Shown here: positions 27,001-36,311 of the stretch, piece by piece
Numbering within the stretch: position 1 is the first letter of the stretch
How the letters are laid out: each line of letters opens with the position of its first letter
Source: Henningerozyma blattae CBS 6284
Lineage: Eukaryota > Ascomycota > Saccharomycetes > Saccharomycetales > Saccharomycetaceae
Length of the DNA: 64,000 bases
Reading direction: 5' to 3'
Assembly (NCBI RefSeq): GCF_000315915.1
Contig: NC_020187.1
Span: forward strand, 682,001-746,000
The notes under the pieces: generated by a model
Told to the model about the DNA's origin: nothing
Database searches by the model: none
The model's input: only the letters and a program-made list of their open reading frames with translations
Position numbers and translations under genes: made by a program

Positions 27001-29022
27001 ACAATTAAAGTCTGTTAAGTAAACTTCAGTTTTATAATTTTCTAATCCTAAGAATTTTTCAGCATCAAGTAACAGATCTTCGATACTAGAAACAGTTGAG
27101 ACATCGAATGGTTGAAAACATTTATTATCACTTGTTATTAAAATAAACACAGACTTCTTTTCAATGTATTGGGGTAAGTATATGGAATCAAGAACATGAA
27201 GGTTCTCTCTGAGATTAGGAGCGATGGCTGGAGGCGGCAAACTAGATTCTGATATATTGGACGTTATGTTTTGATATATTTTTGTTTCGTTATGAATGCC
27301 TAAAGCAGTTTCAGTGAGTAAATTTGAACTCGGCTCTGTTGAGTTCAGGTTCTCTACAGCTTGACTAATATAAGGGAGTTCCGGTATGTTTGGTGTGAAT
27401 AAGGAATTTGAGCCTTTGTAGTCAGAGATCTTTTCTAAGGGTGTTTTTGCTATGTCATTTTGATGTCCCTTATTTTTTTCATGATCAACGGGTCCGGGAG
27501 TTTGTAAGATTCTGTCATCTATAATTTCACGATCGGAGTCCGCAGACATATCTGTGTTGTGATGGCTATTTGATGCCGTCGTAGTCAAGTTTTCTTTGCT
27601 ATTAGTTACTAATGACTGTAAGCTGCCAGTGGTATTAGGACGAGCTGGATAAGTGTATGATGTTCCTATCTGACTTCTTCTTTTAAATTTCTCCCATAGT
27701 GAGCTTCTCTCTTCTTGAATAACTGGCGATTGTCTTAAGTATTGCGACTTAAGGGATTTAGAATCTTGGTTAAGGCTTGGGGGATTCTTGTTTGAACTTG
27801 CTTCTAATCTATTATAATATTTTTGTATTTCTTCATCTGTTGGTAAGGTAGTCGAGCTTGTATTTGTAGTATTGGACCCATTAGGCCCATTTGATCCAAG
27901 AAGAACATTCAATAGAGATGATTCAGAAGACGTACTTTTATGTTGCTTCCTAGAAAGAACCCCATGTGAAGGAGATAGTGGAGGTGATGCGGATTTTGAA
28001 GAATTGTTACTAGTTTCGTTTGATAGATTTAGGGGGATATTTAATTTCATCCCAGAAAATGTTCTAGAATGTGATTTAGTTGATGGAGATGTAGTTTTTA
28101 AAGAGATGAAGCTTCTTCTATAAAGTGCATCAGTACTTTTTGCCTTATGATGAGCTCTAATTACTGGTCTTTCTTCATGTTCAAATTCTTGGTTATGATT
28201 TATTGGTAAAGCAGATTCGGAAACTGATCTTATTGCAGCTAAATCACTAATTGAAGGTGGCTGATCTGGTTTACCCTTTGTCGAATCACTTATGCTTCTA
28301 AAATTATTTAGTTTTATATCGGCACTTTTCTGGCGTATATGATGGTTGTTGGTAACATTTTGAGCCATTGTTAATTTTAGTAAATTTTGAAATTTATCAT
28401 ATGAAGCAGACTTTGATTGTGGCAAGTATTTTTCATAGACTAAGAAATTTTCATAAGCTAATAAACTAATAAATGTTTGTTTTTGTATTGAGCGTTTTCT
28501 AATAAAATTAATCCAACATTCTGGGAACTCATGGAATTTCAGCCACAGCAAAACTCTATTTAATGTCCATTGGTCTGGATCAGCTGTATCCCAAGAGACT
28601 ATTAATTTGCTAACTTTTGATACATTTTGATTTAAACTACTTGATGAAGAGTGTCTTGAATGTGACAGTTTCTTAGAATGGGTATGTTGTGAAGGATCTC
28701 TATCTAAGAGCAAAGAAGCGCTATTATTAGAAGGAGAAGAGCTCAAAATATTCCTTTCAGAGATCGGAGATCTAGTAACACTAGTTGGTGAGGATTTTCC
28801 AGATACTAAAGTATAGTCCGAACCTGAGCTATGGAATTGATGAGAATAATATGAAAATGGCCTATGATGTTCTGCTGAATGACGAATGCTTGGGACTTTG
28901 GAATGTGATGTGGAATTATTTTTCAAAGATCCGGTACCAGGTGAATGAGCAGATTTTATAGAATTGTTTGAATTAGATCTACTATGTCCTCCCCCACCAG
29001 TTATTTTCCTTAGAAATGGCAT
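24091..29022 (-). CDS. BCK1: Cell-wall-integrity MAP kinase kinase kinase Bck1
   Basis: Bck1 acts between Pkc1 and Mkk1/Mkk2 in the cell-wall-integrity cascade. A SAM-like region (PDQWTLNRVLLWLKFHEFPECW) lies near residues 140-215 and a Ras-association-like fold near 614-690. The C-terminal protein kinase domain is at about 1333-1603. Its P-loop GKGSFGSVYL, the catalytic loop HRDMKADNILLD, DFGIS and APEM are all present, so it should be active. The long linker is Ser/Asn-rich and contains three SDDIIW motifs (about 1054-1120), followed by acidic sequence. The length is 1643 residues against 1478 in S. cerevisiae. It converges on KHA1. Confidence 0.97.
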   Translation of the reverse strand: MPFLRKITGGGGHSRSNSNNSIKSAHSPGTGSLKNNSTSHSKVPSIRHSAEHHRPFSYYSHQFHSSGSDYTLVSGKSSPTSVTRSPISERNILSSSPSNNSASLLLDRDPSQHTHSKKLSHSRHSSSSSLNQNVSKVSKLIVSWDTADPDQWTLNRVLLWLKFHEFPECWINFIRKRSIQKQTFISLLAYENFLVYEKYLPQSKSASYDKFQNLLKLTMAQNVTNNHHIRQKSADIKLNNFRSISDSTKGKPDQPPSISDLAAIRSVSESALPINHNQEFEHEERPVIRAHHKAKSTDALYRRSFISLKTTSPSTKSHSRTFSGMKLNIPLNLSNETSNNSSKSASPPLSPSHGVLSRKQHKSTSSESSLLNVLLGSNGPNGSNTTNTSSTTLPTDEEIQKYYNRLEASSNKNPPSLNQDSKSLKSQYLRQSPVIQEERSSLWEKFKRRSQIGTSYTYPARPNTTGSLQSLVTNSKENLTTTASNSHHNTDMSADSDREIIDDRILQTPGPVDHEKNKGHQNDIAKTPLEKISDYKGSNSLFTPNIPELPYISQAVENLNSTEPSSNLLTETALGIHNETKIYQNITSNISESSLPPPAIAPNLRENLHVLDSIYLPQYIEKKSVFILITSDNKCFQPFDVSTVSSIEDLLLDAEKFLGLENYKTEVYLTDFNCKLGKPLSPELLKTCTNNLFINTTGKLYFHVLDGPIETDKGNSVSSKLLPDASSRLSVTRNESIGSNNNSLTNSNDQASITTSSSDIYSFDDRGSENGRRYPRTPSHYYDIPSTTSTGEEVNYWNAKEVAIKNNFANSDSNIKSVAQRVAELQKDDKPNEIEPKIKNFNKRRDSPFLEDNLAPKREAPKPPIDVSPSRALSTKKHVSVLHRGRSKLTRKKEIESLRLKGLSPVSMTNKSTTPETVISSYIPGSTNILVPQPYKGADVNTNKTRDEGPSVLTNSIYLKNKPRRSSSTLASVMSNSKSRKHINDEFSQAVSRSSTFKQKISRSSSIKSSSSSLYHGTPPLLKRGSTRRIISLSSAADVFDENNITFADAPELTDSDGSDDIIWNKADTTDSKKIDASDSSDDIIWTTPKGKEHSKVETKNNNEDLDSSSSDDIIWLSKSGTNTPVGKQNNIEMSNYKSNYNTMKDQDEEEDGDDEDDIILGQPNINDEDHILGRPDEDDSRKLLRRMTLRPSPEMVYQNLEKFFPQANLDEPVLEGHTPPASPRSTRSLDASKVSSPLKENISCISHTMITSPKPESVQNKSKLDTPPNKPLNRRLKRTKTIRTIAHEANEKRRKSVKLKRQNTKMWGTKVVEITKKTNVSINKSKNDRGEYKEFAWVKGELIGKGSFGSVYLSLNVTTGEMMAVKQVEVPEFGSQNEAIVSTVEALRSEVTLLKDLDHINIVQYLGFEKKNNIYSLFLEYVAGGSIGSLIRMYGRFDESLIRHSTTQILAGLSYLHSKGILHRDMKADNILLDGEGICKISDFGISRKSKDIYSNSEMTMRGTVFWMAPEMVDTKQGYSAKVDIWSLGCIILEMFAGKRPWSNLEVVAAMFKIGQSKSAPPIPEDTLPLISQDGRDFLDDCFKIDPEKRPTAEQMLDHLFSQVDPNFDFSSTDLVKYIRCNDKMNSTKLRVHSGDYTNVNH

Positions 29023-29802
29023 TGCTATTATTAAGTTATTATCAAAAAATAAAAATAAAAATAAAAATAAATATAAAAAAAGATCAAAATGCTAATAGAA
29101 TATTAAAAATAGGAAGGCTAATAAATGCAAGTGTCTTACAAATGTTTTGTATTATATGGAATAATCAATTGTGAATCAAATAACTAGGTGCATGTAATTG
29201 ATACTAAATAGATTTGGTAGATCTCTATATATTTGTTCTATTAGTAAGTAGAGACTTTGGGCAATCTTCTTCAGTTTGTTCTAATATTGTAATAGATGGG
29301 AAAATATATCCTAAATAGTGGAAAGTCGTTAGCTCGAGAATGTTCATGTAATATATTTTTACGTGTTTTTCCACTTTTATTTATTTATTTATTTATTGAT
29401 CCAACAATGGATTTGGATAATAAATTTCGCTATACGAGAAATATGGTCGGCTAATAATTATCAGGACAGAGAAAGATTATAATAGTGAAAAAAAAATAAA
29501 TAAAAAAAGATATTGTGTTATAAAAGTAAGCAAGGTTTAGGTTTAAGAATTTTATTTAGACAGCCTGATAGATATAAATAGAAAAAGTAAGTACAAATTT
29601 GAAATAAAGAGTCTATTATCTTGAAAAATTCAGTGCTTTTAAAAACAGAAGATTAAAATATTTATTGCAGAAAAGGTAATAAATAGTTAAACGTTGAAGT
29701 ATTTTTACTAAATAATAAAAGTATATCAGTATGTAATACACTTCGATAATTGCGGTTCCACAACTATGGAAGAATTAAATTATCTTTAAAAAATTATCGC
29801 AT
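29023..29802. other. BCK1 leader and BCK1-PHS1 gap
   Basis: This 780-bp region lies upstream of BCK1 and downstream of PHS1, which are on the same strand. In S. cerevisiae the ribosomal-protein gene MRPL49 sits between these two genes. No open frame of that size exists here, so it is absent from this spot. Simple repeats occur: an AAAAT-type run at 29044-29080 in the BCK1 leader and TTTA repeats at about 29376-29397. Confidence 0.55.
29044..29080 (-). repeat. AAAAT-type microsatellite in the BCK1 5' leader
   Basis: About five AAAAT-like units end some 20 bp upstream of the BCK1 start. On the coding strand this is a T-rich tract. It may be a length-variable part of the BCK1 leader. Confidence 0.7.
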
Positions 29803-30471
29803 TTAAGCTGTCTTTTTTGATGCGTCTTGGAAGAGATTTTTCATGACTTTCTTTCTTTGAGCAAGCATATGGCCATATAGCATTGGTAACCCTGGTAAAT
29901 AAGTCAAAATAGAGAAAATCAAAAAATATTTGTAATAAACAGAGCATTTAGTTTCAGCAATTGGTAAGGCAGAATAAATGATAAACAATTCACTGGCAAC
30001 ACCGACTGGATATAGTACCAAGAATAAATTGTATCTTAAAAAGATTAAAATTTTGGGAACACCGTTCTCTGAGGTTAGGGAAAAGAAATAAAATAGATAT
30101 CTAACAATCTCAGTTATCGACCAAGCACTTAACAAAGTAATGTAGGCTAGAGAACTGCATGCAGGTGTTTCTGGTAGAAAAGTAAAGATACCAATGACTA
30201 ATAATAAGCGTGATGCTACTTGGGCTAAAGTCGTAAGTAGTGGAGAAGGAACAATTCTCATTAAGGAGTTGTAAACTTCAATTAAAGCACCACATTGAAC
30301 TAAGACTAGTCCAAATTTAGTCTTTTGGAAAAATGCTGGTTGGCCAATTGAAGGGTAAACTACAAGTAAATTACCTAAAAAATGGCCCCATCCTAAGGAT
30401 GAGAAAAGATTGTAAAAGGCTAGTGGAGAAGACCAAGGAATAATTTTTTTGTCAGTGGATTTTTTCGTCAT
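29803..30471 (-). CDS. PHS1: Very-long-chain 3-hydroxyacyl-CoA dehydratase Phs1
   Basis: Phs1 catalyses the third step of each fatty-acid elongation cycle in the ER, needed for sphingolipids (PTPLA/HACD family). The 222-residue product (217 in S. cerevisiae) has about six hydrophobic segments. The family signature RYNLFLVLYPVGVASE supplies the expected catalytic Tyr154 and Glu161. The last four residues, KKTA, form a KKxx dilysine signal consistent with ER retrieval. The start at 30471 gives the usual length before PWSSPLAFYNLFS. The next genes, BCK1 and SAP185, keep the chromosome X order. Confidence 0.97.
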   Translation of the reverse strand: MTKKSTDKKIIPWSSPLAFYNLFSSLGWGHFLGNLLVVYPSIGQPAFFQKTKFGLVLVQCGALIEVYNSLMRIVPSPLLTTLAQVASRLLLVIGIFTFLPETPACSSLAYITLLSAWSITEIVRYLFYFFSLTSENGVPKILIFLRYNLFLVLYPVGVASELFIIYSALPIAETKCSVYYKYFLIFSILTYLPGLPMLYGHMLAQRKKVMKNLFQDASKKTA

Positions 30472-31201
30472 TGAAATAATTTAAAAAATATAATTGTCTT
30501 AAATTCAGTGTTAAGTCTGAAGTTCTTCGCTTAATTTACTGAGATTGGATATAATTTGAGCACTTTATATATATTGTTGTGTTTGTCTGACTGAAAATCA
30601 GTTGTAAATTTTACTTGCCTATTCATTCTTGCATAAACCGAAAGTTTTATTTTTTAACTATTATAACGGAAATAAAATTATAGTAATGGTAAATAATAAA
30701 ACAAAATGGCGCCTAACTTTTCAAAGCGTAACAAGCTTGTTTAATCTTGCCAAACTTGTTAACCCTATTAATAATGTTAAGCTATTTCGAACAATGTGAA
30801 ATATTAGTCCGTTCAAAAGCTAACTACTTAATAATTCGAATCAAAATGTAAAAAAAATATCAAAAAATTATATAGTACAAATTGTTATATGCTAGTCCTA
30901 ATGTGGTATGCTTATGGAAGTATAAGTGCAGTCTATTTTAGTAAATGTAAGTGCTTTTTTTTTGGAAAACTAATGATTAAAATTGTTTGATCAACTTGGC
31001 GTATGGAAGTTTGTTATTAGAGTAGATTAAAATACGAGTTAAATCATATTTGAAGAGTATCTTGAACATGTGCAAATATTAATTAACATAAAAATTAAAT
31101 GTTTTATTGTCTTTAAAATGCCATGAAGCATAGGTACGTAGTAAAAATAAAATTTCTAGTACGTAATCTAAAGGGCACAATTACTTCATAAGTATCTGTA
31201 A
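30472..31201. other. PHS1 upstream region and SAP 3' flank
   Basis: 730 bp of AT-rich DNA with no recognisable gene. A weak ACCGAAA word near 30637-30645 recalls centromere CDEIII, but the CDEI and CDEII elements are missing. Nothing else stands out. Confidence 0.45.
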
Positions 31202-34200
31202 TTATCTATTTGTGAATTTTCTATTGTAGTTGACCATTTCCATTAATCTATCCTGCTCATCTTCGTCCCATGCAAGGTTATCGTTGCTTCTTGATCTATA
31301 AAGGCCAAACCCTTCATTATCGTCATTGTTATCGGTACTTTTACCGTCTGCTGTTATGAGATCATTTTCATCACTATCATCATCACTTATGGAATCATCA
31401 ATTGAATCACTTCTTGAAAAGTTCTTATTGTCACTACTGCCATCACTGTCTTCATCGCTGTCTTCATCACTGTCTTCATCACTGTTAATAGCTTTATCAT
31501 CTCTATATGACTCCATGGGAACATGTGTTTGAATGATGTTATTCGAGAATCCCGAAGATTTTGGCAGTCCGTTGCTATATAGTGGATTGTTTGGTTTAGC
31601 ATACGATTGCCCATCATCATTTGGATCTAAATAATCGTCGTCATCTATGATATCTAAATCCAATGGATGAAATACTGCAGGTTCATCAATAGTATTGTTT
31701 GTATTGGACTTATACTTGTCATAAAAATTATTACTGGAATATAAATCCGATGATTCGAAATTATTTGGGTCAGGAGAGCCAGCATTATCCTCATCATCCT
31801 CATCGTACAGTCTTTCTTCATTTTTCTTATTATAATCGCCATCCACCTTTTTCTTGTGATCATAGCCATAAAGATTAAAATCATTTCCAATTTCATGTGA
31901 CATATAATCGCTAAAACGGTTATCATTCTGGTCATCAAATGGTTCATGTAAAGCAGTATTTTCTCCTGTAGTATCATAATCAATTGGAGGGTCTAAGTGT
32001 ATTCTCGTTTTATTTCCATCGCCATCCAAGTATTCATAATAACGCAAATTATCTGGATCATTATATTCAGCAAAATATTCATCATTCTCTCTTTCATCAT
32101 TACCATGAAAATCATAATCTATACCGGGTAAAAGATCAGAGGAAGCTTCAGCACTATATTGGTCATGCATTACCATAATATCATCATCATCATTTTGATT
32201 ACTTTCATGACTGAAAAGTTCGCTATTCACTTCCCCGTCATTAAAATCGCCTAATACCGTATTGTACTTTTCTCTAATATCAGCAAGTACAGTTTCAGTA
32301 TATTTAACCCAAGTTAGTTCCTTTAAAGCATCTATGATTTTTTGATCATCATATTCCTCTTCCAACTCTTCGATATAAACACTAAATTTAACGACTTCTT
32401 CAGCTATTAGAACTAAGTGGCCCATATATCCAAGACGTAAACCTGTTTCAGCTTCAAAATCAGAACATTTTTGTTCGCCATCAATTATCATTTGAGTGAT
32501 ATTAGAGGTAATGAAGATGTCAGTTAACAAATATTTGTTGTACCCAATCTTAACGGGACCATTTAAAACTTGTTGAACGATATCGAATACAACATTGTGT
32601 AAGAAATTATTCCAGGAAAACTCAAAGAACATATCCAAAATAATAGGAATAATTCTATTTTCATGAAGAACTTCTTTTAATCGATCACCGACTAATGTTT
32701 CCTCTTCGTCATCTGTACTGTTAATTACATCTCCAGAAGCATTATCTTTTTCTTTTGTTTGTGAAATATCATTAGAAATCTTCTCTCTGTCAGTAATTGA
32801 TAAATTATTGAAGTTAGATTTTAGTTCATCAGTTAAGTTGTCATGACTTGTTTTAGCAGAATTATATTTGGAATTATTTGTATCAGAAGTATTAATTTTA
32901 TCAATATTAGTATTTGAAGAAGTTAAATTCATTTTATTTTCATGTATTTTTTCTTCTATTCGAGGTTTCTCCCTATCTATACAATTTGAGTGTTGTTCCT
33001 TATGTTCTCCCTCCTTGTCGCCTTTATTATTTTCTTTATCATCTTCTAGCGATTTTTTTAGTAACTTCTCTCTTTCATGGTCACGCATTTGTACAATTTT
33101 ATCACCGTCAGGCTCGTTTAATAATGCCATATTAGAACAATGTAGTAATTCTGCAATTAATTCACATATTTTGAATCTCTCAAATCCAAGAGGTCTTATA
33201 AATCCAAATGGAGTTTCTAGTTGTTCTAATTTGGTTTCTACTAGCATATCTCTGAATTTAGGTAAGTATTTCGAAAATAATTTTATCATATACCCCAAGT
33301 AAATAGGATCTCTATCACATGGTGGATGTGTTTCTAAAGTTGTATGTACTACTTGAACAAAATCATAGTCAGAATTATTTTTTCTAATCAACTCTATTAT
33401 GACACCAACACCATTATTTAATGAAGTACCACCTTTTAACATAATATTAATTAATTTTTCCATCATTTCCGAGGAAACTAATTCCCTCGTTAGTTCATTT
33501 GGGCCTATACATGATGCCAATTCATTGTTTGAATTAGCGCTTAAAGTCACTAAAGCCTTTAAGAAATCGCCAGTAGCAGATTGTGTAGAACTTGAAAATT
33601 CTGGATTTAAATGATTTAACAGTTTTGAAATTAATTGTTGAGATTTTAATATTTGAATAATACCTATGGGGGCTTCTGGTTTATCTGTTGATATGACTTT
33701 TAATAAGAAATCCATTAGAGGCGGGTTATCGATATGAATTAGAAATCTATCTACTAATTTTTGTTGCTTTAAAATAAATTGCAAGATTTTATTTAAATCT
33801 GTATCCAGCAGGCGCTCATTAATTTTCATGAAATAAGTGGAAGATACAATTGATAGAGGTGCAGGATAATCTAAGACGGACCAAATTTTATCCATTAATT
33901 TATCACTTTCTACAATGGCAGATGATAAGGGCCAGACATCAGCAGATAATATCTCAGCAGCCATACGAGCTCTTCTATTTTCTACTTGTTCTTCGGATTC
34001 TGGTGGTAATGCCACACTCAAGTCACTTCCTTCATCTTCATCATCGTCATCATTATTATCTTTAAGTGTATCTGGATCTATCTTTATGATTTTATGATTA
34101 TTAATATCTTTTTCTTCTTCTTTTGTGTCTTTGTTTTTTATTTGTACTTCAGTAGGTTCATCCATTTCCAATGCTTTGTTTTTTTCTTCATTACTTGGCT

Positions 34201-34981
34201 CTTCTCTATTATTATTCGTAGTGTTACTAGTTTTGGTTTTAATAATGTTGGTTTCTTCATTTTTTTCTGATTCTAATTGTTCTTGTTCTTCTATAATAAT
34301 ATCATGATCTACTTTATCATGCGTATCGTTATTATTTGAATAACTAATACCGTCATTCTCTTTTAATAATTCATCATTTGTAACATATTCAATTAATTTC
34401 TCCAATACTTGTGGATATTTTAAATATATTAATAATTTAAAATTTGAGCACATCAATTCAGTATATAACTCTTCATCATCTAGTAAATCGTTTAAAATAT
34501 CCAAATTGGGTCTATAATAAGTATAATAATCTTCTTCATTCGTTGGTAACTCATCATCATCATTGTCATCATTGTCATCATCATTATCTTTATTACTATC
34601 TATGTTTTCCTCCAATATATTACTTCTGATATTATTACTATTTTTATTATCAGCACAATTTTTATCAGAAACCCCATTACAAGTTCTTTCGGTACAAGCT
34701 GTATTCGCAGTAACATATTCATCATCTTGCGGTATAACACTATGTTCAATATTAACTTGATCAGATAATTTCAATTTATTTATGGTAGATTTATCATGAC
34801 CATTTTCGGGAGTAATAATTACACTTGTATTGATTCCCTTATCAAGATCATTATCACTGTCATCTTCGTCTTCTTCATGAATCTTTTCATCTGATAGCTT
34901 GATAAATGCCTTGTTCAGAAGTTTCGAGATGGCAGATTCTGTTGTAAAATCTTGTCCAAATTTCCAAAATGAGCCGGACAT
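31202..34981 (-). CDS. SAP185: SIT4-associated protein Sap185/Sap190
   Basis: This is a regulatory partner of the PP2A-like phosphatase Sit4, acting in G1 progression and TOR signalling. It belongs to the SAPS family, related to human PPP6R proteins. The N-terminus (SGSFWKFGQDFTTESAISKLL) and the helical SAPS core are clear: residues about 155-205 and 330-630, then about 770-940 after an Asp/Glu/Asn/Lys-rich insert. The C-terminal third is strongly acidic, with a DEDSDEDSDEDS microsatellite near 1175. The length is 1259 against 1058 for Sap185 and 1033 for Sap190. The two are duplicates; its place between PHS1 and the CHS6/BCH2 gene favours SAP185, but is not decisive. Confidence 0.9.
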   Translation of the reverse strand: MSGSFWKFGQDFTTESAISKLLNKAFIKLSDEKIHEEDEDDSDNDLDKGINTSVIITPENGHDKSTINKLKLSDQVNIEHSVIPQDDEYVTANTACTERTCNGVSDKNCADNKNSNNIRSNILEENIDSNKDNDDDNDDNDDDELPTNEEDYYTYYRPNLDILNDLLDDEELYTELMCSNFKLLIYLKYPQVLEKLIEYVTNDELLKENDGISYSNNNDTHDKVDHDIIIEEQEQLESEKNEETNIIKTKTSNTTNNNREEPSNEEKNKALEMDEPTEVQIKNKDTKEEEKDINNHKIIKIDPDTLKDNNDDDDEDEGSDLSVALPPESEEQVENRRARMAAEILSADVWPLSSAIVESDKLMDKIWSVLDYPAPLSIVSSTYFMKINERLLDTDLNKILQFILKQQKLVDRFLIHIDNPPLMDFLLKVISTDKPEAPIGIIQILKSQQLISKLLNHLNPEFSSSTQSATGDFLKALVTLSANSNNELASCIGPNELTRELVSSEMMEKLINIMLKGGTSLNNGVGVIIELIRKNNSDYDFVQVVHTTLETHPPCDRDPIYLGYMIKLFSKYLPKFRDMLVETKLEQLETPFGFIRPLGFERFKICELIAELLHCSNMALLNEPDGDKIVQMRDHEREKLLKKSLEDDKENNKGDKEGEHKEQHSNCIDREKPRIEEKIHENKMNLTSSNTNIDKINTSDTNNSKYNSAKTSHDNLTDELKSNFNNLSITDREKISNDISQTKEKDNASGDVINSTDDEEETLVGDRLKEVLHENRIIPIILDMFFEFSWNNFLHNVVFDIVQQVLNGPVKIGYNKYLLTDIFITSNITQMIIDGEQKCSDFEAETGLRLGYMGHLVLIAEEVVKFSVYIEELEEEYDDQKIIDALKELTWVKYTETVLADIREKYNTVLGDFNDGEVNSELFSHESNQNDDDDIMVMHDQYSAEASSDLLPGIDYDFHGNDERENDEYFAEYNDPDNLRYYEYLDGDGNKTRIHLDPPIDYDTTGENTALHEPFDDQNDNRFSDYMSHEIGNDFNLYGYDHKKKVDGDYNKKNEERLYDEDDEDNAGSPDPNNFESSDLYSSNNFYDKYKSNTNNTIDEPAVFHPLDLDIIDDDDYLDPNDDGQSYAKPNNPLYSNGLPKSSGFSNNIIQTHVPMESYRDDKAINSDEDSDEDSDEDSDGSSDNKNFSRSDSIDDSISDDDSDENDLITADGKSTDNNDDNEGFGLYRSRSNDNLAWDEDEQDRLMEMVNYNRKFTNR
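31448..31486 (-). repeat. Three 12-base repeats encoding SDED in SAP185
   Basis: Three near-perfect 12-base units encode Ser-Asp-Glu-Asp repeats in the acidic tail. They look like an in-frame coding microsatellite. Confidence 0.75.
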
Positions 34982-36311
34982 AATAGTATGAATATTTTAA
35001 ATTTCAAAATATTAGAAATAAAACAAAAATATAAGCTATGCAATTCGATATTTCTAAAATTTAACTAAAACGGTACGTCCTCGATTGCTATCTTCCCTTT
35101 TCTAGAAAAAATTACTGTAAATCTATAATTTTTTTCTTTGTTAATAGTATGTTCCTAACAAAAACCACAAAAAAAGACAAAAAAATCAAGATATACTCTT
35201 TACAAAATAGAATCTCCCAAATAAAGACGTAAAATAATGTGGAAATATTAGACTAATTGAAATACCAAACTATCTAATTATATCAGGTTGTCAAATTTAG
35301 TGAAGATGTAATGATAGTTGAGAGCGGAAATATTTTGAAAAAAAAGAGAAAAAGAAACGATTAGGTTATTAGTGTTGGGATTGGATGAATTAAATAATAA
35401 ATGAAAACAATTAAAATATTAAAGGATTAAAATGTAAACGAATAATTATGTAATTAAGCAAAAAAAAAGAGATTAAAATGAAATAGCAACAATTAAATAT
35501 GAAAAATTAAAAGTGGATAAAGAACTAGAGGAATATAAATTAATAGACAAATAAAAAAAAATTAAAAAGGGAAGTTTGAGTCTTGCAAAATCCTTTTTAT
35601 GGATGTATTAATAGTTCGTTATTCCAAACTCTTAACAATTGAAGTCTTCTTGACGTGGGTGTCCTCTTAATATACAAAAAAAGAGAAGTTGTTTATGTCG
35701 ATTGTTTTATCGGATTCCTCCTGCATACACATACGCTTTGCTACTTCATACAATATAATTTCCTCTATATTAATCCTGGATCTTGTTCACTCACGAGAAT
35801 CAATTAAGTATCTGTAAATTCCATAGCCTATCGTAAGAAGTATTCGATTTGCTAGTCAAATTCGATGAGTTCTGGGCCAATTCCCATTTTTCGTTCTTGA
35901 TGTTAAAGTGAAAATATTGCTCAAGGCGTGACTTCTCCCGGGTAACGGACGTTGTCATAGTTACCATTTAACAAAATAAAGGGTCCGATCCACCAGGATC
36001 TTGCAATAATCTTACAATGGTTTTGAAGTGGCCAAGGTTAGTGGCTATAGCTAGTGCATGTACTAGCAGTAAATACATATATATAGGTACATCTCTAATA
36101 GGAGGTCTTATGACTGGAGCAAAACAGATTAGGCGGAGGATAGTTAATAGAGAATGGATAAGTGATAAATAACAATATCATCAATCTAGAGCAACACTTC
36201 TGAAGCAAAGATGCAACGACGAACGTATATTATTGTTATGTGGCTAGTTCAAACTATGCAATAATGTCAATAGGTTGTCAGTTAAGTACGTAGTGCTGAG
36301 TATTCAAATAA
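34982..36311. other. 1.3-kb SAP185-CHS6 intergenic region
   Basis: The first half, next to the SAP gene start, is highly A-rich with purine runs. From about 35580 to 36300 the base composition is more balanced and contains a Reb1-type CGGGTAA at 35939-35945. No open frame of note is seen. The composition shift could mark an unannotated noncoding RNA or a distal promoter, but no conserved RNA box pair was recognised. Confidence 0.4.
35939..35945 (+). promoter_or_regulatory. Reb1-like site CGGGTAA
   Basis: An exact Reb1 core lies nearly 1 kb upstream of the SAP gene start and about 370 bp past the CHS6 stop. That is far from either start codon, so it may mark another transcript's promoter or terminator. 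Confidence 0.4.

Noticed and set aside
30630..30660. ACCGAAA followed by T-rich DNA as a centromere CDEIII
   Set aside because: No RTCACRTG CDEI lies 80-100 bp away on the proper side, and the left half of CDEIII does not match.
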